From the NCBI GenBank assembly GCA_963811895.1, contig CAWETE010000015.1:62001-126000 (forward strand): a stretch of 64,000 nucleotides of DNA, written 5' to 3'. The position numbers and the translations under genes are program-made. Below the pieces are notes generated by a model. It saw only the letters and a list, made by a program, of their open reading frames with translations. It was not told where the DNA came from and did no database searches. Every line of letters starts with the position of its first letter. Position 1 is the first letter of the stretch. The stretch comes from DASSUW01 sp963811895. Its GTDB lineage: Bacteria; Actinomycetota; Thermoleophilia; Solirubrobacterales; Solirubrobacteraceae. Positions 37,571-45,478 of this stretch are shown here, one piece after another.

Positions 37571-38003
37571 GTCGTGCTCGACGAGCACCGCACCGCGACC
37601 CCGCCGACGCTCAAAGAGCGGCCAGCCGGGCAGGGCAAGGGTCAGCTACGGCGAGCCCGCTGGAAGTCCCGAGCGTTTTGACGGGCGTCGTTGTCAGGTT
37701 CGGACCGAATTGCCTCCGCATCCGAAGGGTGCACGCTGCAAGCGCCGTCGGCAAGCTCGTCTGAGGCCGTCGCTCCGAGGCAGATGCGAGCTTCTCCGTT
37801 CGACCGCTGGAGGCACCCGCTCGGGACGACGAGCAGGAGCGCAGGTGGAGAGTCCCCCGTCTCGACCAAACCAGCACTCTGCATCGGTCGTTTGGGCCTT
37901 GCTCTCCTCCGAATAGGAGGAGTCGCTGCGCTTCGCAGAGGGCCGCCTTACGTGTGTTGCCACGACCCGAGGCGCTGGCCCCCGAGTGGTCGCTCACAAC
38001 GCG
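37571..38003. other. 433 bp without a convincing gene
   Basis: Frames here lack motifs or ribosome sites. A single GTTGCCACG at 37956-37964 lies 67 bp left of repeat copy B, mirroring the GTTGCCA pair 73 bp left of the intact tRNA core. Confidence 0.4.
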
Positions 38004-38024
38004 AAAAGCCCTGCTGTGCAGGGC
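38004..38024 (-). terminator. Terminator beside repeat copy B
   Basis: GCCCTGC-TGT-GCAGGGC with AAAA on the left gives a 7-bp stem followed by TTTT on the minus strand. Same position relative to the tRNA core as the terminators at 31894 and 53205, but a different stem sequence, as expected if supplied by an inserted element. Confidence 0.6.
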
Positions 38025-38030
38025 CTTCCG

Positions 38031-38201
38031 ATGCGCCGAAGAGGACTCGAACCTCCACCCGGTTATCCCGGACCAGGCCCTCAACCTGGTAACCCGGGTG
38101 TCATATCCGTCCGTTGCGAGCCAGATCGTCCGTAACGTCCCGGCGCGCGGACGATACGGACGCATCGGACGATCTGGATGTTGCCACGGATGTTGCCACG
38201 A
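38031..38201 (-). repeat. 171-bp direct repeat, copy B: tRNA-Leu 3' part plus 112-bp tail
   Basis: Identical over all 171 bp to copy A (31924-32094); the offset is 6107 bp. Bases 38031-38089 equal the 3' 59 bp of the tRNA-Leu(GAG) locus. The tail keeps the CCAGATCGTCCG/CGGACGATCTGG inverted repeat and both GTTGCCAC units. Sequence diverges from copy A immediately after base 38201. It lacks a tRNA 5' half and is not a functional tRNA. Confidence 0.75.
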
Positions 38202-38315
38202 CTCCCGCGGCGGCAGTGTTCGGTCTCGTAGACCCGGACCAACACCCGACGGGCAGGAACGCTCCGGGTTGTTGGTCCCGGCGATCCGACGAGGGGTCGG
38301 ACGATCCACCACGTG

Positions 38316-38465
38316 GCGACGAGGCCGAGCTCTTCCAGAACGTCCACCGTCGCCTCGCGCGGATCGTCCAGCACCTGGGCAACACGTCGCCGGACATCGT
38401 CGACGACGCGTGCGGCTACGCCCTGAATGGGAGTTCATCCGCCACCAGCTGGACCTCGGTGTCGC
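38316..38465 (+). pseudogene. Remnant of a sigma-70-like protein
   Basis: One frame reads DEAELFQNVHRRLARIVQHL followed by GNTSPDIVDDACGYA; after a frameshift the next frame continues WEFIRHQLDLG. This resembles region 2 of small sigma-70-like proteins common in Solirubrobacterales (from memory). The rest of the gene is missing. Lies directly next to repeat copy B. Confidence 0.45.
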
Positions 38466-38662
38466 ACCCTCCGCTTCGGGAAGCAGTCGCTGGTCGGCCG
38501 CTCGGTCGGGGTCGTCCTCGTGCACTAATGACGCTCGTCCGGGACGTGTCTCGCCCAAGTGTCCTCCGGCAGCGCCACCGTGCGGGACTTCGCTCCATCG
38601 GGCGGCCTTTCCACCTCGCCCGGACAGCGATCCGCGAGCGTATCTCCGTCTCGCGCGCGCGT

Positions 38663-38746
38663 CTAAGCGGCGCGACGGACCATCGGCGCCCCGCCCATGA
38701 TCAAGAGTGCGAGCACAGTCACGATCACATCAATGAGGACTTCCAC
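38663..38746 (-). CDS. Possible 27-aa single-TM peptide
   Basis: A GTG-initiated frame gives VEVLIDVIVTVLALLIMGG followed by APMVRRAA and a stop: one hydrophobic helix with a basic tail. There is no ribosome site. It lies 12 bp after the stop of the O-demethylase-like gene on the same strand. Could be chance. Confidence 0.25.
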   Translation of the reverse strand: MEVLIDVIVTVLALLIMGGAPMVRRAA

Positions 38747-38758
38747 GGTGAGGCAGTG

Positions 38759-40165
38759 CTACCGGCGGCCTGCCGTCCGCCAGCCCTCTGCATAGCGTAG
38801 GCGCGCGTCCTCCGAGTAGGGCGCGGGGCTGACTATCGCGCGCACCGCGAGCTGCCGGTGCGGCTCGACCGTCGTCTTGCGGGTGCCGCCGTCGGGCTCC
38901 CCCCATACGACGTGGACCTCGTCCCCGATCTCGAGCTTTGAGTCGACGGTGGCCAGGGAGAGCGCGCGGCGCTCGTTGGCGCTGTAGCCGGTGAATAGCG
39001 AGAAGCCAACCAGTTCGTCGTTGGCGTCGAGCACCGAGTCGAAGCTGGAGGCGCCGTAGTTGGCGATCGGCAGGTCGAAGAACTGGAACGGGTCCTCGTC
39101 GGTGTCGAACAGGGACGCGAAGATCCTGGTGACGTCGTCGCCCTCCCAAGCCAGTGTGACCTTCTTGCGCTCTTCCTTGGGGTCGATGTGCTCGAGCGCC
39201 TCGCGGCCGACGAAGTCGTGATCGAACTTCACGAACTGGCCGTAGCCCAGCTCCCACGGGTTGAGGTAGTAGTCCTCGATGTGCTCGGAGACGAAGCTGC
39301 CGGCGAGCGCGTTGGTAGCTTCGTAACCCTTGGCGGGCAGCCACTCCCGGTAACCGCGCAGCTCGTCGCCGGAGTAGATGCCCGGCAGCGGTGACGGGAT
39401 CCAGCCGGACTCGAGCGTGTTCGACGCGTAGGCGCGAGCGCCGCAGGGCACGAGTCCGAATTCGCGACCGGCCTCGAGGATCGCCTCGCGGGTCTCGTCG
39501 AAGGTCTCATAGGGTCCCCACAGCTCGAGGCCGGGCTCGCCCGCCATCCCGTGGCGCAGCGTCCGCACCTGGCGACCCGCGACATTCATGCCCGACATGC
39601 GGAAGAACTTCAACTGCTCGACGGGGCCGCCGTTGACCTGTTCGATGACCTGCCAGGCGTTCGGGCCCTGGATCTGGAAGCGCCAGTACTCGCGGGTCAC
39701 CGGCTTGCCGTAGGGGTGGGACGGCGAGCGATCGTCCTTCTCGACCTCGACGTCGTAGCCACCGCTCTGCGCTCGGTAGGAGAGCCAGTTCGCAGCGGGC
39801 GCACGGCCGACCCACACGAACTCCTCCTCGTCGAGGTGAAACAGGATCCCATCGCCTATGACATGGCCGGACGGCGTGGTGGGCACGAACTGCTTTGCCC
39901 TGTCGACCGGGAAGTCGGCCACGCTGTTGATCCCCGTCTCCGAGATCAGCTTGAGCGCCTCGGGGCCGCGCAGGAAGAGGTTGACCATGTGGTGCGACTG
40001 GTCGAACAGCACCGCGGTCTCGCGCCAGGCGCGCTGCTCCCGGCGCCAGTTGCTGAACTCGTAGGGGACGACCGGATACACGTACGCGCCGATCTTCGAG
40101 TTGCGCAGCAGTTCGACGGTGTTGCCGGAGGCATCCAGCAGCTCTTGCAGGTTGTTTGGTGTCAT
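38759..40165 (-). CDS. ligM: LigM-like tetrahydrofolate-dependent aromatic O-demethylase (468 aa)
   Basis: GcvT-fold protein that would transfer the O-methyl group of vanillate- or syringate-type acids to THF, giving 5-methyl-THF and a catechol product in the cytoplasm. Length fits LigM/DesA (about 470 aa), longer than glycine-cleavage T protein. Key LigM residues, as I recall them (Q57, H60, R122, Y247), align one position earlier: Q56 and H59 in DQSHHM, R121 in VWVGRAP, Y246 in CGARAYASN. Start ATG at 40165, with AGGAG eight bases upstream, overlapping the MetF-like stop by one base (TGATG). The adjacent MetF-like gene would recycle 5-methyl-THF. Glycine or sarcosine aminomethyltransferase is an alternative, less likely because of residue match and context. 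Confidence 0.8.
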   Translation of the reverse strand: MTPNNLQELLDASGNTVELLRNSKIGAYVYPVVPYEFSNWRREQRAWRETAVLFDQSHHMVNLFLRGPEALKLISETGINSVADFPVDRAKQFVPTTPSGHVIGDGILFHLDEEEFVWVGRAPAANWLSYRAQSGGYDVEVEKDDRSPSHPYGKPVTREYWRFQIQGPNAWQVIEQVNGGPVEQLKFFRMSGMNVAGRQVRTLRHGMAGEPGLELWGPYETFDETREAILEAGREFGLVPCGARAYASNTLESGWIPSPLPGIYSGDELRGYREWLPAKGYEATNALAGSFVSEHIEDYYLNPWELGYGQFVKFDHDFVGREALEHIDPKEERKKVTLAWEGDDVTRIFASLFDTDEDPFQFFDLPIANYGASSFDSVLDANDELVGFSLFTGYSANERRALSLATVDSKLEIGDEVHVVWGEPDGGTRKTTVEPHRQLAVRAIVSPAPYSEDARLRYAEGWRTAGRR

Positions 40166-41097
40166 CACCGACTCTCCTGTGCCGAAATTCCGGGGTGCCC
40201 CGCCGTGCCGCGACGGTCGGGTACGCCGTTCGATCCCTCGTGGTCCGAGACAGCCTTCTTCTGGTGCCACTCCCACGTCTGGAGGAGCTCGTTGAAGGTG
40301 AAGTACTGAATGCCGGCGACCGCCAGGTTAGGGTCGTCGAGCAGCGGGGCGATACCTTCGTAGAGCCGGTCGGCCGTCGAGCGCCGCGAGAGCAAACTGC
40401 GCAGGCCCTTCTGCTTGCGCAGGAAGTCGATGGACGGCCCGACCCCGATGCGTGCCGACATCTTGAGCATCTTGCGGCGGGCGACCCTGCCGGGCATCCC
40501 GATCACGACCGGCCGGTCCATGCCTTGTTCGCGCTGGCGCACGATCCAGGTGTGCACGGCCTCCGGGTCGAAGCACATCTGCGTGACCACATAGTCAGCC
40601 AGGCGGCTCTTGTACCGAAGCGCGTGATCGAGGTCCTCCACGGAGATCCGAGGATGACCCTCTGGATAGCCGGCTATGCCGATCATCCCAGGGCGCTGCG
40701 CACAGTCGACCACCAGCGGCAACAGGTCGACGGCCGAGGCATACTCGCCCACTGGGTCCTCGATGTCCCCGCCGATCAGGAACAGGTCGTCCACCCCGGC
40801 GTCGGTAAGGCCGGCAAGGAGCTGGCCGAGGTGATCGCGATCGCGGACCATGCGCGCCGCAACGTGCACTGTCACTGAGTGGTCAAGCCGCCGCAGCCCG
40901 GCCGCTACCTCGACCGCGCGGTCAGGCCCTTGCCTGGGCGAGCAGGTGACCGTCACCCGGATCGGTCGCGGAATCCGCGCCGCCTCCTCGACGACGCCAG
41001 GGAAGGGCAGAACCTCGAACCGTGCGCGGTCCTCTGCGGGCGTGACCTCTCCCATCCCTTTTCCAGGGATTCCCGTGGAGAGCTTTGCTACACCCAC
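40165..41097 (-). CDS. metF: Methylenetetrahydrofolate reductase-like protein (310 aa)
   Basis: TIM-barrel flavoprotein of the MetF family: RIPRPIRVTVTCSPRQGPDR, VAARMVRDRDHLGQLL, DDLFLIGGDIEDPVGEY, IGIAGYPEGHP, CFDPEAVHTWI and IQYFTFNELLQTWEW are characteristic strands and loops. Coupled to the LigM-like gene by a one-base overlap, as LigM and MetF are linked in Sphingobium SYK-6. It would interconvert 5-methyl- and 5,10-methylene-THF so that methyl groups from aromatic ethers enter C1 metabolism. Start uncertain: GTG at 41097 or ATG at 41055. Divergent from the thioesterase. Confidence 0.8.
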   Translation of the reverse strand: MGVAKLSTGIPGKGMGEVTPAEDRARFEVLPFPGVVEEAARIPRPIRVTVTCSPRQGPDRAVEVAAGLRRLDHSVTVHVAARMVRDRDHLGQLLAGLTDAGVDDLFLIGGDIEDPVGEYASAVDLLPLVVDCAQRPGMIGIAGYPEGHPRISVEDLDHALRYKSRLADYVVTQMCFDPEAVHTWIVRQREQGMDRPVVIGMPGRVARRKMLKMSARIGVGPSIDFLRKQKGLRSLLSRRSTADRLYEGIAPLLDDPNLAVAGIQYFTFNELLQTWEWHQKKAVSDHEGSNGVPDRRGTAGHPGISAQESR

Positions 41098-41152
41098 CAG
41101 CGAGAACGAGGCGGTAGGTGCTGAGGCGCGGGCTCGACTATCGTGCGCGCTC

Positions 41153-41572
41153 TTGGACCCCGCCGACTTCTCACCGGCCGTCGCCTTCGAGCGCTCGTTC
41201 GACGCGCAGATCGGGCTCTCCTACGACCGGATCGAGCAGGATGAGGTCGTGGGTTCGTTCGAGGTGCGGGCCGATCTGCTCGACCACAGCGGGCGGTTGC
41301 ATGGCGGGGTGCTGACGGCGGTCGCGGAGGGCGCCGCGTCGATGGGCACCGCCGCGGGCGTGATGAGCGAGGGGATGACGGCCTCCGGGATGTCGAACGA
41401 CACCTCGATCGTCGCCGACGCCGGCGAGGGCCGGATGATGACCGCCGTGGCGCGGCGCCGTGCCGCCGCGCCGGATCTGTGGACCTGGGACGTCGAGATC
41501 AGTGATGAGGACGGCCGGACCTGCTCGCTGAGCAAGGTGCTGATCGCCGTGCGCCCCATGGGCGTGCGATGA
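41153..41572 (+). CDS. PaaI-type hotdog thioesterase (139 aa)
   Basis: The hotdog fold signature LLDHSGRLHGGVLTAVAEG carries the catalytic-type HGG; later strands GMSNDTSIVADAGEGR and CSLSKVLIAVRP complete the domain. No ATG lies near the homology start, so TTG at 41153 is chosen; the usual length of 140 aa supports it. It likely hydrolyses aryl- or acyl-CoA esters, perhaps as a CoA-release valve for the adjacent ligase, whose start is seven bases downstream. Confidence 0.7.
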   Translation: MDPADFSPAVAFERSFDAQIGLSYDRIEQDEVVGSFEVRADLLDHSGRLHGGVLTAVAEGAASMGTAAGVMSEGMTASGMSNDTSIVADAGEGRMMTAVARRRAAAPDLWTWDVEISDEDGRTCSLSKVLIAVRPMGVR

Positions 41573-41579
41573 TGGCGCC

Positions 41580-43124
41580 GTGGTATCAGGCAGCCTGAGT
41601 TGGCCGCTCGAGCACGCGGTGCAGGTTCATGGTGACCGCACCGCCGTCATCGACGCCGACCGAGAGCTGACCTACCGCGAGCTGGGCGCGCGCGTCTCGC
41701 GCCTCGGCGGCGCGCTCGACCGCCTCGGGGTGCCGCCCGGCGCCTTCGTGGGCACGCTGGCCGGCAACACCGCCACGCACCTGGAGTGCTGGCTCGCCGT
41801 GCCCGCACACGGCCGCGTGATCAACAGCCTCAACCACCGCCTCGCGCCGGACGAGCTGGCGTTCATGATCGACGACTCCGGAACGCGGGTGCTCGTTGCC
41901 GACGACGATCGGCTCGACGCCGCCCGCGACCTGCGCGAGCGCTGCGAGGCGCTCGAGCTCGTCGTCCACGCCGGCGACGCTGCGACGCCCGACGACTGCA
42001 TCGCCTACGAGACGCTGCTCAACGACGGCGAGCCGGCACGCGCGGCCGATCCGCCTCCCGACACGCCGGCGGCGATCTCCTACACCGGCGGCACCACCGG
42101 GCTGCCGAAGGGTGTCATGCTCAGCCACGGCAACCTCGTGGCCAACGCCAAGCACTTCCTGTTCCAGGATGCGCTGACGCCGGAGGACCGCTACGTCCAC
42201 GCCGGGCCGATGTTCCACGTCGCCGACTCGACGATGGTCTTCTGCGTCACGTGGGCCGGTGGCGCGCACATCCTGCTCGACCGCTTCGACCTGCCTCGCC
42301 TCGTGCATGCCATCGAGGCGCACGGCGCGACCGTCCTCGTGCTCGTGCCGACGATGATCCAGATGCTGCTCGAGCACCTCGAGCAGCATCCGGCCGACCT
42401 CGCCGGCCTGCGGCTGCTGCACTACGCGGCCGCGCCGATGTCCGAGAGCCTGCTCGAGCGGGCGATGCGCACGCTGTCGTGCGACTTCCTGCACGGGTAC
42501 GGCATGACCGAGGCGGCGCCGGGCGTCACCTACCTCTCGCCGGCCGACCACCGGGCCGGCCGGCACCTGCGGTCCGTCGGCCACGCGATCCCGGGCGTGC
42601 AGATCGAGATCCGCGATCCCTCCGACCGGCCGCTGCCGGACGGCGAGGTGGGGGAGGTGTGCGTGCGCGGGCCGAACGTGATGCCGGGGTACTGGAACCG
42701 TGACGAGGTGACGCGCGAGGTGCTGAGCGACGACGGCTGGTACCGAACCGGCGACGCCGGGCGCCTTGACGGCGGCTACCTCTACCTCGCCGACCGCCTG
42801 AAGGACATGATCGTCAGCGGCGGCGAGAACGTGTACTCGATCGAGGTCGAGAACGCGATCGCCTCGCACCCCGGCGTGCGCGAGGTCGCGGTCGTCGCGC
42901 GTCCGGACGAGCGCTGGGGCGAGCGCGTCCACGCGATCGTCGTCCCTGAGCAGGGCGCGGAGCTGCACGGGGACGAGATCGTCGAGCACTGCCGCCCGCA
43001 GATCGCCGGCTTCAAGCTCCCCCGCTCGTTCGAGTTCCGCGACGAGCCGCTCCCCAAGACGGGCGCCGGCAAGGTCCTCAAGGCGAAGCTGCGAGCCCCA
43101 GCAGCCGAGCCGCGTTCTCCTTGA
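41580..43124 (+). CDS. Acyl/aryl-CoA ligase, AMP-forming (514 aa)
   Basis: ANL-superfamily ligase: P-loop motif YTGGTTGLPKGV at about 163-174, HGYGMTEAAPG, the hinge region DGWYRTGDAGRLDGGYLYLADRLKDMI (split at about 382-408) and the C-terminal lysine in LPKTGAGKVLK. It would activate a carboxylic acid with ATP to a CoA thioester; from the cluster, a hydroxycinnamate such as ferulate or p-coumarate, analogous to CouL of Rhodococcus. GTG start; a 13-bp palindrome matching the MarR operator covers codons 3-7. Convergent with the amidohydrolase, whose 3' end it overlaps by 47 bp. A medium-chain fatty acid is the main alternative substrate. Confidence 0.85.
   Translation: MVSGSLSWPLEHAVQVHGDRTAVIDADRELTYRELGARVSRLGGALDRLGVPPGAFVGTLAGNTATHLECWLAVPAHGRVINSLNHRLAPDELAFMIDDSGTRVLVADDDRLDAARDLRERCEALELVVHAGDAATPDDCIAYETLLNDGEPARAADPPPDTPAAISYTGGTTGLPKGVMLSHGNLVANAKHFLFQDALTPEDRYVHAGPMFHVADSTMVFCVTWAGGAHILLDRFDLPRLVHAIEAHGATVLVLVPTMIQMLLEHLEQHPADLAGLRLLHYAAAPMSESLLERAMRTLSCDFLHGYGMTEAAPGVTYLSPADHRAGRHLRSVGHAIPGVQIEIRDPSDRPLPDGEVGEVCVRGPNVMPGYWNRDEVTREVLSDDGWYRTGDAGRLDGGYLYLADRLKDMIVSGGENVYSIEVENAIASHPGVREVAVVARPDERWGERVHAIVVPEQGAELHGDEIVEHCRPQIAGFKLPRSFEFRDEPLPKTGAGKVLKAKLRAPAAEPRSP
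41586..41598. promoter_or_regulatory. Putative MarR operator inside the ligase start
   Basis: TCAGGCAGCCTGA is a perfect palindrome (6-bp arms, 1-bp centre) and the best example of the motif found at 50170, 50189 and 50690 around marR. It overlaps codons 3-7 of the CoA ligase, so bound repressor would block initiation or elongation there, or the true start lies downstream. Confidence 0.6.
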
Positions 43125-43947
43125 GCACGAGCGGGCGGACCTCGTCGCGGAACGGGGCATCGGCGAAGTCGGCGAGCCAGCGGTCAGGCGCGATCATCGG
43201 GTAGTCGGAGCCGAACAGCACCTGCCGGGAGAGCAGCGTGTTGGCGTACTGCACGAGCTGCGGCGGGAAGTACTTCGGCGACCAGCCGGAGAGGTCGATG
43301 TAGACCTGCGGCTTGTGCATGGCGATCGAGATCGCCTCGTCGGTCCACGGGAACGACGGGTGCGCGAGCACGATCTTCAGCTGCGGGAAGTCGACCGCGA
43401 CGTCGTCGACGTGGATCGGCTGCGAGTACTTGAGGCGGATCCCGCCGCCGCCGGGCAGGCCGGAGCCGATGCCACTGTGGCCGGTGTGGAAGAGGGCCGG
43501 CAGGCCCGCTTCGGCGATCACCTCGTAGAGCGGGTAGGCGCTCCGATCATTGGGATAGAAGGCCTGGATGTTGGGGTGGAACTTGAAGCCGCGGACGCCG
43601 TGGTCGGCGATCAGGCGGCGGGCCTCCTCGACGCCCTCACGCCCGCGCGCCGGATCGATGCTCGCGAACGGGATCAGGACGTCCGGGTTGGCGGCGGCCG
43701 CCTCCGCCACCTCCTCGTTCGGCACGCGCGGCTGCCCGGTGGCCAGCTCGTGGTCGACGGGGAAGATCACCGCCATCATGCGCCGCTCGCGGTAGTGGTC
43801 GGCCACCTCCTGGGCGGTCGGGCGTGGGAGCTCGCCGCGGAAGTGTCTGGCGGCCGCCTCGCGCAGGTGCGGGGGCAGGCTGTCGTGGCCGTCCGCCGCG
43901 CGCTCGGCGTGCGTGTGGAAGTCGATCGCGACGACGTCGTCGATCAC
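43078..43947 (-). CDS. Amidohydrolase-2 family protein, CouO-like beta-ketoacyl-CoA hydrolase (289 aa)
   Basis: Metal-dependent TIM-barrel: FHTHAER near the N-terminus, GFKFHPNIQAFYPND, ALFHTGHSGIG, KIVLAHPSFPW, DLSGW and VLFGSDYPMI hold the usual metal and catalytic His/Asp residues. This exact subgroup is annotated in actinobacteria as 4-hydroxyphenyl-beta-ketoacyl-CoA hydrolase (CouO in the Rhodococcus RHA1 p-coumarate pathway, from memory), which cleaves aryl-beta-ketoacyl-CoA to an aromatic acid plus acetyl-CoA. GTG start at 43947 overlaps the hydratase stop (GTGA). Last gene of the seven-gene minus-strand operon from 50144. Confidence 0.8.
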   Translation of the reverse strand: MIDDVVAIDFHTHAERAADGHDSLPPHLREAAARHFRGELPRPTAQEVADHYRERRMMAVIFPVDHELATGQPRVPNEEVAEAAAANPDVLIPFASIDPARGREGVEEARRLIADHGVRGFKFHPNIQAFYPNDRSAYPLYEVIAEAGLPALFHTGHSGIGSGLPGGGGIRLKYSQPIHVDDVAVDFPQLKIVLAHPSFPWTDEAISIAMHKPQVYIDLSGWSPKYFPPQLVQYANTLLSRQVLFGSDYPMIAPDRWLADFADAPFRDEVRPLVLKENAARLLGLAASP

Positions 43948-44711
43948 TCGGCCCAGCCGCCCTTGAGCACCGTGGCCTCGCCGGACGCGGCCTCGAACGA
44001 GAGGTCGGGCCACACGCGCGTCGTCACCGTGGCGCCGAGCGCGACGGGCGCCGAAAACCGGACCGCCAGCCGCGTCGGCTCGCGGCCCGCGACCTGTTCG
44101 ACCGCCCGCCCGGCCAGCGCCATCGTGCACAGGCCGTGGAGGATGCGCCCGGGCAGGCCGACCGCCCGTGCCGCCTCCTCGTCGAGGTGGATCGGGTTGC
44201 GATCGCCGGACGCCTCGGCGTACCGCTCCGCCTGGTCGGCGGCCACTTCGAATGCGGCTTCGCGGGGCTGGCCCTCGCGCGCGCCCGCGGGAACGTCGGG
44301 CGCCGGCTCGCCGCGGTCCTCGCCGGCCTCCAGCCCGCGGAACAGCTCGGTGACGTACTGCTCGGCCACCAGCCGCCCGTCGTCGTGGGTCTCCGCGCGG
44401 ATCACCAGCGCGGCGCCGCTGCGCCGCGCGAAGATGCCGATCGGCGTCGCAGTGGTGACCAGCGACATCCCTGCCTCGATCGGCGCGTGCAGATGGATGT
44501 CCTGGGCGGCGTGCACGATCCGCCGGCGCGCGTCGTCTGAGGCGACCGAGCGCGAGGCGGCGGGGATCGTCTCCCACGCCGGCACGATCGCGAACACGGG
44601 GCCCGCGGTGGCGCCGCTCGTGGCCTGCGCGTAGGCGTGCAAGGCGCCCGCGGTGACGTCGTAGCGGTGCGGCTCGCCGGGCCGGCCGACGGCTCCGAGG
44701 TCGAAGCTCAT
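43944..44711 (-). CDS. Double-hotdog MaoC-like enoyl-CoA hydratase (255 aa)
   Basis: The N-terminal half is a degenerate hotdog (DIHLHAPIEAGMSLVTTATP); the C-terminal half has the MaoC motif YAEASGDRNPIHLDEEAARA, with the Asp/His pair, followed by LPGRILHGLCTMALAG. It would hydrate the double bond of an unsaturated acyl-CoA, here the propenoyl side chain of a hydroxycinnamoyl-CoA. ATG at 44711 overlaps the dehydrogenase stop (ATGA). Confidence 0.8.
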   Translation of the reverse strand: MSFDLGAVGRPGEPHRYDVTAGALHAYAQATSGATAGPVFAIVPAWETIPAASRSVASDDARRRIVHAAQDIHLHAPIEAGMSLVTTATPIGIFARRSGAALVIRAETHDDGRLVAEQYVTELFRGLEAGEDRGEPAPDVPAGAREGQPREAAFEVAADQAERYAEASGDRNPIHLDEEAARAVGLPGRILHGLCTMALAGRAVEQVAGREPTRLAVRFSAPVALGATVTTRVWPDLSFEAASGEATVLKGGWAE

Positions 44712-45478
44712 GTCGTCATCCCCGTCGTCTGACCGCCGCTGGCGGTGATCACCTGCCCGTGGATGAAGTTCGACCACGGCGTGCACAGCAGGAAGATCGC
44801 ACCCGCCGCCTCCTCGGGGGCGGCCGGCCGGCCGAGCGGGATGATCTGCGGCGCGGCCTCGCGCATCCGGTCCGGTAGCGACGCCGTCATACGCGTCTCC
44901 ACGAACCCGAAGGCGACCGCGTTGACGTTGATCTTGAACGGCCCCCACTCGCGCGCGAGCGTCTTCGTCAGCCCCACCAGCCCCGCCTTGGCGGTGGCGT
45001 AGTTCACCTGCCCGAGGTTGCCCTGCGTCCCCGAGATCGAGGTCACGTTGACCACCTTGCGGAACACCTCGCGCCCCTCCTCGGCCTCGCGCTTGGCGGG
45101 GTCGCGCAGGTGGGGCGCCGCCGCGCGCAGCACCTTGAACGGCACCACGGCATGGATCTCGAGCATCGCCCGGAACTGCTCGTCGGTCATCTTGTGCGCC
45201 ATGCCGTCCCACGTATAGCCGGCGTTGTTGACCACGATGTCGAGCCCGCCGAACGCCTCCACCGCGCGCTGCACCAGCTCGTCGGCGACGCCGTCGGCCG
45301 TCAGGTCCCCGGCGTGCACCTCGGCGCCGAGCTCGCCCGCCGTCTCCGCCGCTGCGTCGGCGTCGACGTCGTTGATCAGCACGCGCGCCCCGTGCTCGGC
45401 GAGCAGCGCGGCGGTGGCCCGCCCGATGCCCCGGGCGGACCCCGTCACGATCGCGGCCTTGCCGTCGAGAACGCCCAT
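44708..45478 (-). CDS. FabG-like SDR 3-hydroxyacyl-CoA dehydrogenase (256 aa)
   Basis: Classical SDR: NAD(P) motif TGSARGIG, NNAG, and the active-site Ser/Tyr/Lys in NVTSISGTQG and YATAKAG. The insertion HLRDPAKREAEEGREVFRKV is common in the subgroup acting on CoA esters. It would oxidise the beta-hydroxyacyl-CoA formed by the adjacent hydratase to the ketone cleaved by the amidohydrolase. Start and stop overlap both neighbours (TGATG, ATGA). Confidence 0.85.
   Translation of the reverse strand: MGVLDGKAAIVTGSARGIGRATAALLAEHGARVLINDVDADAAAETAGELGAEVHAGDLTADGVADELVQRAVEAFGGLDIVVNNAGYTWDGMAHKMTDEQFRAMLEIHAVVPFKVLRAAAPHLRDPAKREAEEGREVFRKVVNVTSISGTQGNLGQVNYATAKAGLVGLTKTLAREWGPFKINVNAVAFGFVETRMTASLPDRMREAAPQIIPLGRPAAPEEAAGAIFLLCTPWSNFIHGQVITASGGQTTGMTT

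Noticed and set aside
37691..38092. Open frame ending in an Arg/Thr/Ser-rich peptide across repeat copy B
   Set aside because: The C-terminal peptide is a translation of tRNA-Leu sequence, a common false-gene artefact; no ribosome site or motif upstream.
38759..40165. Calling the GcvT-fold protein a glycine-cleavage T protein
   Set aside because: Too long (468 versus about 370 aa), no gcvH/gcvP neighbours, and LigM-specific residues are conserved.
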